Shown piece after piece: positions 46,601-57,993 of a DNA stretch of 64,000 bases. The notes under the pieces were generated by a model. That model worked only from the letters and a program-made list of their open reading frames with translations. It was not told the origin of the DNA and ran no database searches. A program made the position numbers and the translations under genes. Every line of letters starts with the position of its first letter. The stretch's first letter is position 1. The DNA is from Cladocopium goreaui (lineage: Eukaryota; Sar; Dinophyceae; Suessiales; Symbiodiniaceae), in the NCBI GenBank assembly GCA_947184155.2, contig CAMXCT020001512.1, forward strand, positions 62,001-126,000, read 5' to 3'.

Positions 46601-48016
46601 CAATTCTCAATCTCTTGGAACCTCAACAGCACAAGAAAATTTCGTGTTGAAAGTATGACTATATAGCTTGAGATACTTAAGTATGTAATACTTACCCCCG
46701 CAGTTTCTCTGAAAGCCAATTTCATGTTAGACTAAGCAGTTCGCGCCTGGGGCCTCCATAAAACTAGCTCACTGGCCACAACAAACCGGCAATATCCGGC
46801 AATACAACCCTCACCTCAACAGAACTTGGGGTTCTCAACTAACCCCACGTTTGTTTCAAACACAAAACCCGCCACTGAATCACTGCAAACTGACAGGGGA
46901 TGGGCAAACACCAGTCAGTCATTGAATCACTTGTTTGGTGTGGTCTTCCACTGCGCTCTGGTAAGTAATTAGATTAATGATAAATCATTCATATCTAATA
47001 TCAACCCAACTGAAGTCTTATTAACAGAATCAAACATCTGATGGTGTCAACATGAAGCATCAACGTTTCAGAACCTCGCCAAGTGGCAATGTTTTCAAGC
47101 CGAACAGTTCAGTGCACATGCCCGCGCAGTCTGACCACATGTTTATGGTCGCCTGCAGCGTCCCAGAGCCACCTCACGACGCATGGGGGAATGATCTGAC
47201 TCTACATTATTGATATGGTTCACGTGTCATCTGTTCTGTCCACACTAATGCCCATGATGCCCATGTTCACACTCACGCAAAACCAGTTGACATTGATATA
47301 CTCACGGTGAAACTACATTTGACTGATGATTACATGGGTATGCTTTTGATACTAATTTTGATCCGATGGATCCTGCGTTGAAATGCATCCAGGCGTCCAG
47401 AAATCCGGCGAGCAAGGTTTTTTGCCCACTCCGCTTGTGGCGCAATGGCTTGCATCTGCCTCTGCACATCGTCGCTGCAAATCACCTTGTCCTGCCAGCA
47501 GGTGTCATGCAGTCAGCAAGCTGCGTTTGCTGCTACGTGCTGGGGGGGGGTTCCTTTTTGGCATTTTTTCTTTATACACCAAGGGGAAAATTGCTATTAT
47601 ACATAATGCCATTCTTGAGTTTGATGTGGGGTTTGTTGAGAATATGAACTTGAAGCTCGATAACGTTACTTGAATTTGACATGAGTTTTGAACAGCACAT
47701 CTTGCTTGACAAGTGCAACTTGATATCACTGCTGAATTTGAAAATGCTGACCATAAAGAGCATACTAACTGAACCTGAGCATTGATGGAGTTTGAATTTG
47801 AGTTGGGGCCTTGAACTTGAACGGATATAAATCTTGAAAATCTACGAACCGAAGTTGATTCGCTCCTTGCATTTGAACACTGGGTCTGACCTTTTTTCTC
47901 CCCAGGACAGCTGCCATCTCGTTGAGAGCTAAAGCTGAAGTGCCGAGGGCGCAAGACTTCAAGGAAAACCCAAAATTACTGGCCGCCAAAGTGACCTTAA
48001 ATATCCGGCCAAACAA
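43683..48016 (-). CDS. C5 cytosine DNA methyltransferase-like gene, many exons
   Basis: Conserved C5-methyltransferase motifs appear in order on the minus strand in separate protein-like exons: motif I-like MWSDCAGMCTELFGL (47140-47095); KPHLVGACDSNADVLHFIAV (about 46590-46520, motif II/III); GVYSLGFPCTPWS, catalytic Cys at 46176-46178 (motif IV); VQPLVFTLECVSWL, Glu at 45947-45949 (motif VI, ECV for ENV), followed by a GTAAGC donor; LNYGYPMLRPRWY (about 45735-45690, motif VIII region); VPTLATRSCLYVMSLGRDLT then IPEVATL (about 44230-44120, motif IX); QKMMGNAMHSACVGQALG (about 43790-43720, motif X), ending TGA 43683-43685. Upstream exons include WAKNLARRISGRLDAFQRRI (about 47460-47390) and SALALNEMAAVLGRKK (about 47930-47880); the start is unsure. 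The enzyme would methylate cytosine in DNA in the nucleus. Substitution in motif VI is mild. A decayed copy cannot be excluded because not every splice junction was verified. Confidence 0.75.
45245..45288. repeat. Small hairpin in the methyltransferase gene region
   Basis: gacaacgataggtcccca faces tggggacctattgtc around a ~10-bp loop. Likely intronic; purpose unknown. Confidence 0.6.
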
Positions 48017-48460
48017 ACTCTAATCGCCGCTCACTGACTCAGACTCACATGGCCCTTCCACTTCTTCCAAAGCTGAATCCGGCTCAGGGCATGCAGTTGA
48101 CACGGTGTCCTCACCTTTGCAAACAGAAGCGCATGGGAACCACATCAACACCGACCATCAAACTCAAAATCTCAGATCAAAATCAAACCCATCAGTTCAG
48201 AATCGAGGTAACTCGGGGAAGTTAAAAGGCCGTCAAACTCAACATCAAAGTCATCATCAAACTCAAAGTACAAATGTTCATGTAATTATATGCAGTTGAA
48301 ACTATAGCTATAATCAAAAATGTTACAAAATAGTTCAAAATCTAGAACAACAAAAGCATACAAAACATCATGACATTGATTTTCTAACCGTCATCAAAAT
48401 TAAACTCTGAAGCCCAAAAAAACTGAAAGCCATCAAAATCGAATCCAGAAGCAACGTGAA

Positions 48461-49641
48461 GATACCCGATCGAATTAGGGGGGAAACATCGCACCCGGCT
48501 TCTTGTAAGATAATTCCAGGGGACTTCCAAAAACCCTATAAAAATAATTGGTTTTTGGGAATTTTGGACCTTACAAAAAGAGTAGGTTTTTAGCACGCAC
48601 ATTCGACTTCAAACACCTATTCCATTTTATAAGGCGACGACTTTCTTCATGATACGAAAGTTGCATCCTACTCGATGACCTTTTTATATATGTTTTTTAA
48701 ATAAGAAGTTGTGATTTTAGATAGCGTTTTCGGGCATCATTTTGTAAGGAAACAACTTCTGGTTCCCTGTTTCTGGTTTTCCCGGACTCGTTGATTTTCA
48801 AGAAGCCTTTTTGTAAGGATTCCATTTTTTGCAACCTTTTATTAAGTTGTTTTATATTTTTGTATTTTTGCTTCTTTGGCCTCATTGCCTACCAGAACTC
48901 CTCTCATGATGTCTCGCGTTTGTGTTATCACATGAGTTTTTTTTAAAAAAAAAAGTAAAAATTGAACACAAAAGAACATGTACAAAATGAACATAAGATA
49001 GCCGTGAACGTCGTCACACTTACAACTTGCAAAAGATCCTTGGCCATCCTTGGCCAACACAACACCAAGAAGAAAGTTGGTGCCTCCACCAAATCCAAAT
49101 TTAACTCAAAATTGCTGCCATGGCTGCCCTAAAACTTGAACTGTGCCATACTTTGTATCAATGCCTAAAAATCATATATTCTTCAAAAAGGTTCTTCTAC
49201 TGGTAATTTTCCCGGTGGTTTGGCTACGCGAAAGGGGTTAAGAAGGGCGACTTTTTGCGCCCAAAAAGGGTCCCAAAAACAAGGAAAAAAGTTGCCAGTA
49301 AAAATCCCAAACCAAAAGGAAAATTACTATCTTCTACTCTTGACGACATCTCCTTACAAAATGTCAATACACTTCTTTTTTGTTTTTTGATGTTCAATAA
49401 CAACATCTTGAGCTCACGAAAAGCCTCAAAAAGATAAACTCGATGGTCTTATAAAATGACTTGGCACCTCAAAACTCTTACAAAATGAACACTTGAACAT
49501 CTACAACTTTGCCTTGTGGGCGCCCTGTTACAAAATGCCCTGGTTAGGGGGATCATTGTAACTACAAAATGCCTATATATAAACCATTTATAGTGGGGTC
49601 GACCCCTTCCATTCTGTAAGGGGAATTCGAACGGGGATACA
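48461..49641 (+). mobile_element. 1.17-kb TIR element, copy 2
   Basis: Same element and orientation as 34713-35872, differing by scattered substitutions and small indels. Left end ATACCCGATCGAATTAGGGG, right end ATTCGAACGGGGAT. The pentamer TGAAG is found at 48457-48461 and 49642-49646, a candidate 5-bp target duplication. Inserted between the methyltransferase gene and the MKRPA gene. Confidence 0.8.
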
Positions 49642-49699
49642 TGAAGTGGTTCAGTCTCAGTTTCAAGCTCAAGGTCAGAACCAGTGAATCATTTAGGAC

Positions 49700-52600
49700 T
49701 GGTTTTGGTAAGTTCAGTAAAATAGTAAAGGCGCCTGAAGATGATTCCGCCGACGACGAGGCCGAGTCTTCGTTCAGCATGTCAGTCAGACAGGCTCGGA
49801 CCTGCTCATCCGTGCTTCGACTCATCATGTCCACCTAGGCCAGGCAGAGATTTGCAACGTTACGTGTCAGACATCTGAAAAAATAGTGGCGGCAGAATTT
49901 GATCACCCAAACAAAACATCCAAAGCAAATCAAAAGCAAATCCGAAATGCAATCGTATCCCTGCATACCACCATCTTCAACCCGCCAGGTCCGGCAAGAA
50001 GCTTAGCCCTGTTAGCAAAAGTCTTTTGTGAGATCTGGACGTTGTCAGGAATGCGGATCAAAAGGAACTCTGCACCCTGCTCCCATCTCCGCTTCCTGCA
50101 AACCTCGCCGGGCACCAACTCCAAGTTGATCCCAGCCATGTCACGGATGCCAATCAATGGCTGGATGAGTCTGAAGATGGAGCTCAAAACCTGAAGATGA
50201 CTTTGATTATGAATCCTTTGAAGTTTAAAGGATTTAAAGGTAGGTGGGCTTAGGTTGGCATGATGTTCCGAAGACCTTTGTGCATGATGTGCTTCAATGA
50301 GTTCCAAAATTCACGTGACAGTGGTTCTTGTCATGTCATGCCTGTGACTCTTGTCATGTCCTGGCATTTTCAGTTTGTCATGTCATGTCACGTGCAGCGC
50401 TGAGTTTGACATCCCAAATGCTGCAAGTGCCCACGTAACCACTAGACCAAATAATGCAGAAGGTCAGCGAGTTTGAGTTTGATTGGGTCTGATGAAATTT
50501 TGTAACTTTGACTTTTAAAGACTCAACGATTTGGTTTAATTGTTCAAGCGGCCAAATGTTTGATACTGACAACTCACCCATGGATGCGCAGCCCACCCAG
50601 CCACTCTCACCACCCATTGTCCTGACGGGGCTGCTTCCGCTTCAACGATGCTGGCTCTGACGGGCCTACCAACACCTGCAAGATCATTCATCAAAGGATT
50701 CAACCAAGACTGCGAATCCTGTCTCATCCAATGATTCCAGTTGCGATGGACAAATGTCCCAGGTCACCAGTCCCCGCTGTGAACACACGAGAAACTTGTT
50801 ATTTGTCTGTCTGTTGACAACTTGTACCCCCAAGATCCCCCAAGCCTCTTCCATGGGACGGCCTGTAGGCTCTTGCCTTTGCCGCCCACTGGCCGCTGGA
50901 CGTTTCATGGCGCTTGCCGGCCTTTTCATGGCGCTTGCCGGCCTTTTCATGGCTTAGATCCCTGCTTTGGGCCTTCAAGCTGTCAATGGAGTCCATGATC
51001 CTTCCATTCATGCCATTTACTTGATGCAAAATGATTGCGTGCAGCTGCTTGTCCAAGGATGCCCAACTGGTTTGCGACTTGCACTTGCAGATTGCAGCGC
51101 CACATCTGACTGAGATTGCCACTGTAAGTGGAGACAAAAACCTGATCACGGGGCAGCAAGCTGACGATATGACATGCCGTTTGTTTCAAACAGACATGTG
51201 TTGACATGCATCCTGGAAGCCTCGACACACATGTGTTCAACGGGCCCTTAACAAGTTGATAGTTAGGGGATGTTAAGGGCGCCAAGCGATCAAACAAAAC
51301 AACCGTGGCATCAAGTGTCAAAGCCTAAGGCACTGACACAGCCCAGCTCCCACCAAGGAAGGCCGCTTCCTTTGTGGCGAGGATATCAGACTCATTCAAA
51401 CTCTCAAACTCTGTAATATTTGTTCACACTCAGAATTAGTTTAAAAATCTTTGGTCACATTTAGAACGAGATAAAACAATTAATGCAAACAATACTTGGT
51501 CACCCGCGGCAGACTAGATATGATATAAAAAATTGGCCACGCTCTGAAATAAAATTTGGCCACACTCAGATTCACGATGATATTTTAGATTAATACTGTC
51601 ACACTCAGAAGGAAATGTCAAAATGTGGGCCACGCTTAGAATGGAGTAAAACATATCAGATCATCACACTCAGAATGAGGTTCAATACTTTGTCATGCTC
51701 AGAACTGTGAACCACTTGCGAAACGACCGAATACCACTGAGAAAAATCAGCTGGGGAAACGGCGCGCTGGGTAGCCACACTTGGAGCCTGGCAGGAATGC
51801 AGCGCAACCATATGGAATAATTGATATAGCCCTGTGATGCTGACTTTGAAGAATCTGATTCTGATCAGCACAGCGGACTCTACCTGATTCTGACCGATTC
51901 TGGGCTTCGATGCAGGCCGCGCGCATTTTTGTATATCTCTGGCATCGCGCGCTCATTCTCCATATCAGGACTCCAGCTTCTTCAATGAGATCTTGAGGTA
52001 TCCGTTGATATCTTAGTTGGCAGGAAGTTGCTCAGGAACTTACAAATTGTTGCGGCATTCATTCCAGGCACAAGATGGAAAAGCACTGGCAGCAATACCG
52101 AATGTTCAACAATTCAAAATCATCAGTCAGCCGAGTGTCTGAGGAACTTTTCCGGGCTGTGTAAGTAATGGAACAGGATCTGCCTCATTTGGATCAGCTG
52201 CAAATGAAGCAACATCCGAAAAGATTTCCGTCATGAAAGCCTCGAAAGCATGACTGGACTGAATCATTTCAAAATTCCAATTTGGGGGCACTCACTTTAA
52301 GATTCCATATGGCAAGTCACATGATATGATGCTGCCCCTTGTCTTCGAGACCCAGAACCCTTTGCTGGATACTGGGTGCGATCCCGGCATCGGCCATCAA
52401 TTCCAACCTTACAGGCACCACACAATAAGCACGACTTGCCAAGAATGACTGCGAAGTATTGCAACGTCTGACTACAATCGTTGCCAAGAATGACTGCCAA
52501 GTAACATCACAGGATCAAATTGAAGACCTTGTGCAACGGTTTCGTCTCCTTCAACCTTAGGCTCCACCACTTCATCAATCTGTTCTTCCTCCTCAGCGTC

Positions 52601-52786
52601 CACCTCAACTTCGGCTTCCGCCTCATCGTCGGCTTCGGCCACATATCTGGCTTCAGCCACAACTGGTAGGGGCTCCGCCGGCGCATCAATCACTTCCACA
52701 TCAGATTCAAGGGTCAAAGTCCTGATGGCATGAAACATAATTGAATCAATACCCGACACAAGAAAAATCACTTCAACATCAATCAA
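49700..52786 (-). CDS. Unidentified multi-exon gene with MKRPA repeats
   Basis: Not recognised. Protein-like exons on the minus strand: a strongly acidic exon (52720-52520, AEAEVEVDAEEEEQIDEVVE); 51320-51130 with LPRDQVFVSTYSGN; 51030-50960 with QVNGMNGRIMDSIDSLKAQ; 50950-50690 beginning MKRPASAMKRPASAMKRPAA and continuing WGILGVQVVNRQTNNKFLVC; 50675-50570 with ASIVEAEAAPSGQWVVRVAG; 50190-49970 with GINLELVPGEVCRKRRWEQG; 49830-49730 with MSRSTDEQVRACLTDMLNED. Tandem MKRPA motifs are frequent in dinoflagellate proteins and are basic, nucleic-acid-binding-like. The 3' end abuts the second 1.17-kb element, so it may be truncated. Could be two genes. Confidence 0.4.
51420..51710. repeat. Degenerate GGTCACACTCAGAAT array
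   Basis: About nine diverged units (ttcacactcagaatta, ggtcacatttagaacgag, ggccacgctctgaaat, ggccacactcagattc, gtcacactcagaagga, gccacgcttagaatgg, atcacactcagaatga, gtcatgctcagaactg) spaced 25-45 bp apart. No coding role seen. Confidence 0.65.
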
Positions 52787-52799
52787 GGTCAGCTGACAT

Positions 52800-53795
52800 C
52801 ACCTGGCCATCTGATCATTGTCAATCAATTTCAGTATCTAAGTGTAAGTTGCGCTGAGCTTCCACTCCAAAGACGGTGGATGGATTTCATTGAATTCACT
52901 CAGGATGCAATCACACTGGTAGTCAAAATCATCCCAGTTCCAGATATGTTGGTGGCAGTTCTCCATGATGCTGCTCATAGCGTCTGACCTTAGAATGGAG
53001 CAATATTATGTCAGGCAAAAAGAATCAAAAGTTCAGGCTTTTTAAGAAATATGAAGCCAACTTGCAGGAGTTCAGCCAACGCCGCCAAGCTTCAAAGAAA
53101 CATCGAAGTGCAGCCAGCGCCATGCCATCAGTATGTCTTCGGTCCATGATCGTGACAAGCTGGCGATACAGCAGATGACTTCTACGCCATGGGCCTCAGA
53201 TTCCACCAACAGATGTTCGTAGTGACAGCCCGTCAACTAAAACTCAGAACTGTTGAAAAGACCCGAAGCCACAAAACAATCGTTCAAGTGACCCGAAGCC
53301 ATGCGTAGAGAAATCCGGCGACACAAGGTGCACGATGATATCCAGCTGAACAATTTATCATCACCAGCGTTGCCGGTTGAGAACAGATCAGGCGAAGGCA
53401 GTGTGGCATGTTTCGATGGCTCAGAACCTCAGATGACAGTTACTGACCTGACTTTATTGGGAAACCACAAGGGCTGGAACTCAGAACTCGTAAGCAGTGC
53501 AGCGAAATGACACCAGCTCGTGTGCGTCGGTCTAGCCCGCAAAACCGCAAGTGGCTGCGATCACGAGCCGCTCGATCGTGTTCCTCACTCCTCAGCGTGC
53601 TCATTCATGCAGCAGCCATCAGTTTTGGAAATGCCTTTATAGTGGCTTACTGCTGCTGCAACAACTCAAGCACAAAACGCATTCAGGGCCACGATCACTC
53701 ACAATAAAAAAAACAAGTCAGTGATGACAATATATGACAATCACCGAACACCAAAGCACGGGAGCATCCACAATAATCCCTACCCCCTATTAATA
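52800..53795. other. No confident gene
   Basis: A plus-strand frame at 53301-53510 (MRREIRRHKVHDDIQLNNLS...) is protein-like in composition but short and unsupported. Otherwise nothing is recognised before the assembly gap. Confidence 0.4.
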
Positions 53796-53895
53796 NNNNN
53801 NNNNNNNNNNNNNNNNNNNNNNNNNNNNNNNNNNNNNNNNNNNNNNNNNNNNNNNNNNNNNNNNNNNNNNNNNNNNNNNNNNNNNNNNNNNNNNN
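53796..53895. other. Assembly gap of exactly 100 N
   Basis: A run of 100 undetermined bases flanked on the right by a TAC/TAG triplet tract. The round number indicates a placeholder of unknown true length. Confidence 0.98.
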
Positions 53896-54020
53896 TACTA
53901 CTACTACTAGTACTACTACTAGTACTACTACTAGTACTACTACTACTACTATTACTACTACGATTACTATTACTACTACTACTACTACTACTACGACTAC
54001 TACTACTACGACTACCACTA
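53896..54020. repeat. (TAC)n triplet tract
   Basis: Imperfect TAC/TAG/TAT triplets directly at the gap edge; the gap probably reflects collapse of this repeat. It is the reverse orientation of the TAG tracts further right. Confidence 0.92.
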
Positions 54021-54246
54021 CTAGTACTAGTACTAGCGTTATTTGCATGTGAAAGACAGTTGCACCGACAGTCACAAGCACGATTTCATTGACACACACT
54101 GTGAGGAAAATCGAAAATCCAACCTGTCGGAATATACCTCAACAACCTGAGAAGAAAAGCTTATTCAACAGTTCAAGCAGGTACCAGTGGTTGATCAGAC
54201 CACTCATCCACCGAAATGCCATAGCTTCGTAGTAACAATTCTACCA

Positions 54247-54743
54247 GTAGTAGTCGTAGTAGTAGTAGTAGTAGAAGTAGTAGTAGTAGTAGTAGTGGTT
54301 GTAGTAGTAGTAGTAGTAGTAGTAGTAGTCGTTGCAGTAGTGGTAGCAGTCGAAGTAGTGTATTCATTCGGACCCCTTCACGGCATTGAGGGCCCCCTTG
54401 AACATACGAGTGCGCTGTCATTTGCGACCAAGGGGCAAAAGGTCGCATGGAAGGGGAAAAAGCAACAAGTCAGAAAGGCATCTACAAGAGACGAGAGGTG
54501 AAACAGACAGACATGGAAATTTGAAGACTGAAACTAGGACAATATTGGTAAAAGCTAGACCCGGGCTGAGATCCTGGAGATGTGGATGTTTCAGACCTGT
54601 TTCAGACTGTTTCAGACCCTTTTCTGGCCATGCACAACACTTGACACAATTGGCAGTAAAGAACCAAACAATTCTAAGAGTAGTAGTCGTAGTCGTAGTA
54701 GTAGTAGTAGTAGTAGTAGTCGTAGTAGTAGTAGTAGTAGTAC

Positions 54744-54776
<33 letters not shown>

Positions 54777-55191
54777 TGGTAGTGGTAGTGGTAGTGGTAG
54801 TAGTAGTGGTATTTGCAGTAGCTGTAATGTTTTCTGACCCCTTGAAGGCACTGCGGGCCCCCTGGAACATACTAGTACGCTATCACTTGCGGCCAAGGGG
54901 CAAAAGGTAGCATGGAAGGGGAAAAAGCAACAAGTCAGAAAGGCATCTACAAGAGGCAAGAGGTCAAACAGACAGACATGGAAATTTGAAGACTGAAACT
55001 AGGACAATATTGGTAAAAGCTAGACCCGGGCTGAGATCCTGGAGATGTGGATGTTTCAGACCTGTTTCAGACTGTTTCAGACCCTTTTCTGGCCATGCAC
55101 AACACTTGACACAATTGGCAGTAAAGAACCAAACAATTCTAAGAGTAGTAGTCATAGTCGTAGTCGTAGTCGTAGTCGTAGTCGTAGTCGT

Positions 55192-55264
<73 letters not shown>

Positions 55265-55266
55265 TC

Positions 55267-55306
<40 letters not shown>

Positions 55307-55316
55307 CTAGTAGTAC

Positions 55317-55352
<36 letters not shown>

Positions 55353-55495
55353 TAGTAGTAGTAGTAGTAAGAAGTAGTAGTAGTAGTAGTAGTAGCAGTA
55401 GCACGAGCAGTCGCAGCAGCACTAGCAGTAGCAGTAGCGAAAGGAGTGGTAGTAGGGGTAGTAGCAGTCGTAGTGGCAGGAGCAGTAATGTTTTT
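54247..55495. repeat. Tandem higher-order repeat with expandable (TAG)n cores
   Basis: A unit made of a TAG-triplet tract plus ~330 bp of unique-looking sequence is repeated. The spacer from cttgcggccaaggggcaaaa through gacagacatggaaatttgaa and ctgagatcctggagatgtgg to aaccaaacaattctaagagt occurs at about 54418-54680 and about 54890-55147, nearly identical. The triplet cores at 54247, 54677 and 55142 differ greatly in length and in TAG/TCG/TGG variants. Long Val, Ser or Thr frames through them are not genes. Confidence 0.88.
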
Positions 55496-57190
55496 TGACC
55501 CCTTGAGGGCATTGCGGGCCCGCTTATTCAACAGTTCAAGCGGGTACTGCCATAGCTTCGTTGGACTGGATAGGCAAATTGGCTCCAGTAGCCCTGCTTC
55601 AGATGAAAATGGAACCATTTGTGATAACGGTGTGCACACACACACACGGATGGAGTCCTCGAAAAGTTCGATTGCTGCTAGGATGCCCCCTAATAAGCTC
55701 GACGAGGCGTGTTAATTTATTCTCGGCTCATGTAGTATTGGTTTTCAATAGGCGGAATGGAAAAACAATTTTAAAAAAAATGGTCCCGAGCGCCGGCATT
55801 CTTTTTATTAGGGGGACCTTTATTAATAGGGGGTCGAGATTAAATTGTGGCACTGGATGGACATCTTTCGGTCGAGCGCAAAAGCCAACTGGGGTGGCTC
55901 ATCTAGTACGGCACCGTTTGGGAGTCGAATCCATCCCTCAGAGGCATGGAAGAGTCCAAGCAAACAGAAATCAAGGGTCCAAGCGAACAGAAATCAAATG
56001 CTGGCACCCGGTCCAATCACGATCCAATCACCTTTGCTACTAGTCCCGGTCCAATCACGATCTGTCAATGTCAAGGCACTTTCTTCTCCACACCCTTGCC
56101 CGGAAACACGACCAGGCAGACACGCCTCCCCCACGTACTTCCAATGGAGGTATCCATCGAAGTTGGTGATGCGCCCGCTGTTGATGTCAGACACCCTTAG
56201 GTTGCAAGTACCCATTCCACACAATTCCACAACCAACACAAATGCCACAATCCCCGCATCCATCTTACGAATAGCCTCAATGCAACTGACTGAAACTAAC
56301 TGACTTATCAGGCTCACTAGCCCACAGTCTAAAACAACAAGCCGAAGAACGCAGTTTCAGCCAGTTGGGGGTCCAGCTTCCACCTGCAAAGCGGCTATGC
56401 TTGAAGCTGGGCTGTTCAATCCACATTGCAAAGAGTGAGTAAACAACAAACATGCGTGAACATTGAACATGGCGCACTGCATATGTGATTAATTGTTCAG
56501 AGCATGACAACACCTTGCTGCAGCGGAGGCGCAGCAAGTAAAAGGCCTGTTGCCCACGGCGGCTCAGCAAGCAGGTGAAAGCGTGGTACTGGCTTGGGAT
56601 CAGTGTCAAAGCCACTGACTGATCCATACCATCACGGCCAGCGCAATGTCAGTGTGGTTTATGTTGTTAGTGTGGTTTATGTTGTTAGTGTGGTTAGTGT
56701 GGTTTATGTCAGTGTGGTTTATGTCTCTGATCATGATATAGTGATAACAACATGGTGGGCGTGTCAGTGTGGTGTTTGAATGCGTTTGTGTCTTTGGTTT
56801 GGCCTGCCGGCTGTTGTTGACATGTTTTGACATGTTTTGACATGTTTTGACATGTTTTGACATGTTTTGACACGTTTGGTCTCTCATTATTTCTCTTTGG
56901 TTTTGACATGTTTTGACATCGCCTGTTGTTGATCAAGACCTGTCTCTTGTTTTTGCCTTGATTCCCAAAGCTCTCAAAACGCACGTGGGTGTGAATCTGA
57001 GCGACTGCAACTTTGATTCTGAATCTGGGCACTGCAATATAAAATTTAGTCATGGGTGACTACCCACGTGCTTGGCTGAACACATGCAAGAGCCACCTGC
57101 GCAAATGTAGTGTCTTTGCCTGCATTGGCCTCAGTCCCAAAGCAATGACCGGATGGCGGAAACTGGTTGAAAGCTCGAAAGCTCTTCTGT
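55496..57190. other. Mostly non-coding, with weak minus-strand frames
   Basis: A minus-strand frame from 56263 to 55994 starts with a signal-peptide-like stretch, MDAGIVAFVLVVELCG, and runs ~90 residues; a second at about 56465-56285 contains GGSWTPNWLKLRSSACCF. Neither is recognised. The region 56640-56725 is a tandem of gtgtggtttatgtt, and 56815-56875 is an 11-bp tandem tgacatgtttt. Coding status is open. Confidence 0.35.
56815..56925. repeat. 11-bp tandem repeat TGACATGTTTT
   Basis: Six near-perfect copies in 56818-56880 and two more near 56902-56918. Confidence 0.88.
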
Positions 57191-57193
57191 AGT

Positions 57194-57489
57194 TGGACAT
57201 TAGCCCGACTAACGCTGATAGTCCAGCAATCTACCAATGCCAAGAGTTCTAAATCTGACTGAGCTGACACATCATTACAACCTGCTGACAAATCAGGTAT
57301 CACCACGGGTCGCCGGGCGAGGTGTTGGGCCACTAGGCCTAAGCAAATGCGACATGTTCAAGGTCGCCGGCGACCCGTGGTGATACCTGATTTGTCAGCA
57401 GGTTGTAATGATGTGTCAGCTCAGTCAGATTTAGAACTCTTGGCATTGGTAGATTGCTGGACTATCAGTGTTAGTCGGGCTAATGTCCA
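57194..57489. repeat. Long near-perfect inverted repeat (122-bp arms)
   Basis: 57194-57315 is the reverse complement of 57368-57489 with very few mismatches; the loop is ~52 bp. Each arm carries the same protein-like frame (DLSAGCNDVSAQSDLELLAL, then VDCWTISVSRANVQ), once on each strand, so an apparently coding segment has been inverted and duplicated in place. Confidence 0.92.
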
Positions 57490-57729
57490 GTTTGCAGGAT
57501 CACGGCAACTCAGCTAACTCACGCTTGATAAGTTTGGGCAAACGGTTCTGAGCCCGAGGCAGTGTGAGAAACCAGCTATCATTGCATCTGGAGTGAGCCG
57601 TCGGATATATGACAATAATATCAATAATCACGTGTTGGAACCAATGCCAGCCCATCAGCAAGGATTCAGTTTGCAAACAAGCCAGGTGCGCTGCCAAGAT
57701 GTTGAGGTCCAAGCAGTTCAGGTTGAACA

Positions 57730-57950
57730 TGGGGACTGAATCTGACTGAGTATGAGTTTGAATCTGAATCTGTAGACTCTGTGGGACTAGGAAAGCCTGA
57801 GTATGAGTTTGACACATGAGTTTGAATATGAATCTTAACATGAATTTGAATATGAACCTGAACATGAATCTGAATATTCACTGAAATATTCTGAATCTGA
57901 ACATGATAATGAAAATGAATTTGAATATGAATCCGAACATGTACTTGACA
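57730..57950. repeat. Hexamer-type tract (GAATNT)n
   Basis: gaatctgaatatgaatttga-type repetition. Similar AAATTC/TTTGAG hexamer tracts recur at about 34435-34520, 38215-38345, 47780-47830 and 48160-48285. The 186-residue minus-strand frame here is a product of the repeat. Confidence 0.8.
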
Positions 57951-57993
57951 ATAATAGGACAGTCCTATTATTGTCAAGTACATGTTCGGATTC
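57929..57993. repeat. Perfect 32-bp-arm palindrome
   Basis: 57929-57960 and 57962-57993 are exact reverse complements around one central base. Such structures are usually unstable in cloning and may mark a recent fold-back event or an assembly artefact. Confidence 0.92.

Noticed and set aside
49255-49437. Lysine-rich plus-strand frame in the 1.17-kb element
   Set aside because: The first copy of the element carries different indels here, and no start context or family is recognised; better explained as repeat DNA.
53721-55512. Long poly-Val, poly-Ser, poly-Thr and poly-Leu frames
   Set aside because: They are translations of TAG/TAC triplet tracts and one crosses the N gap.
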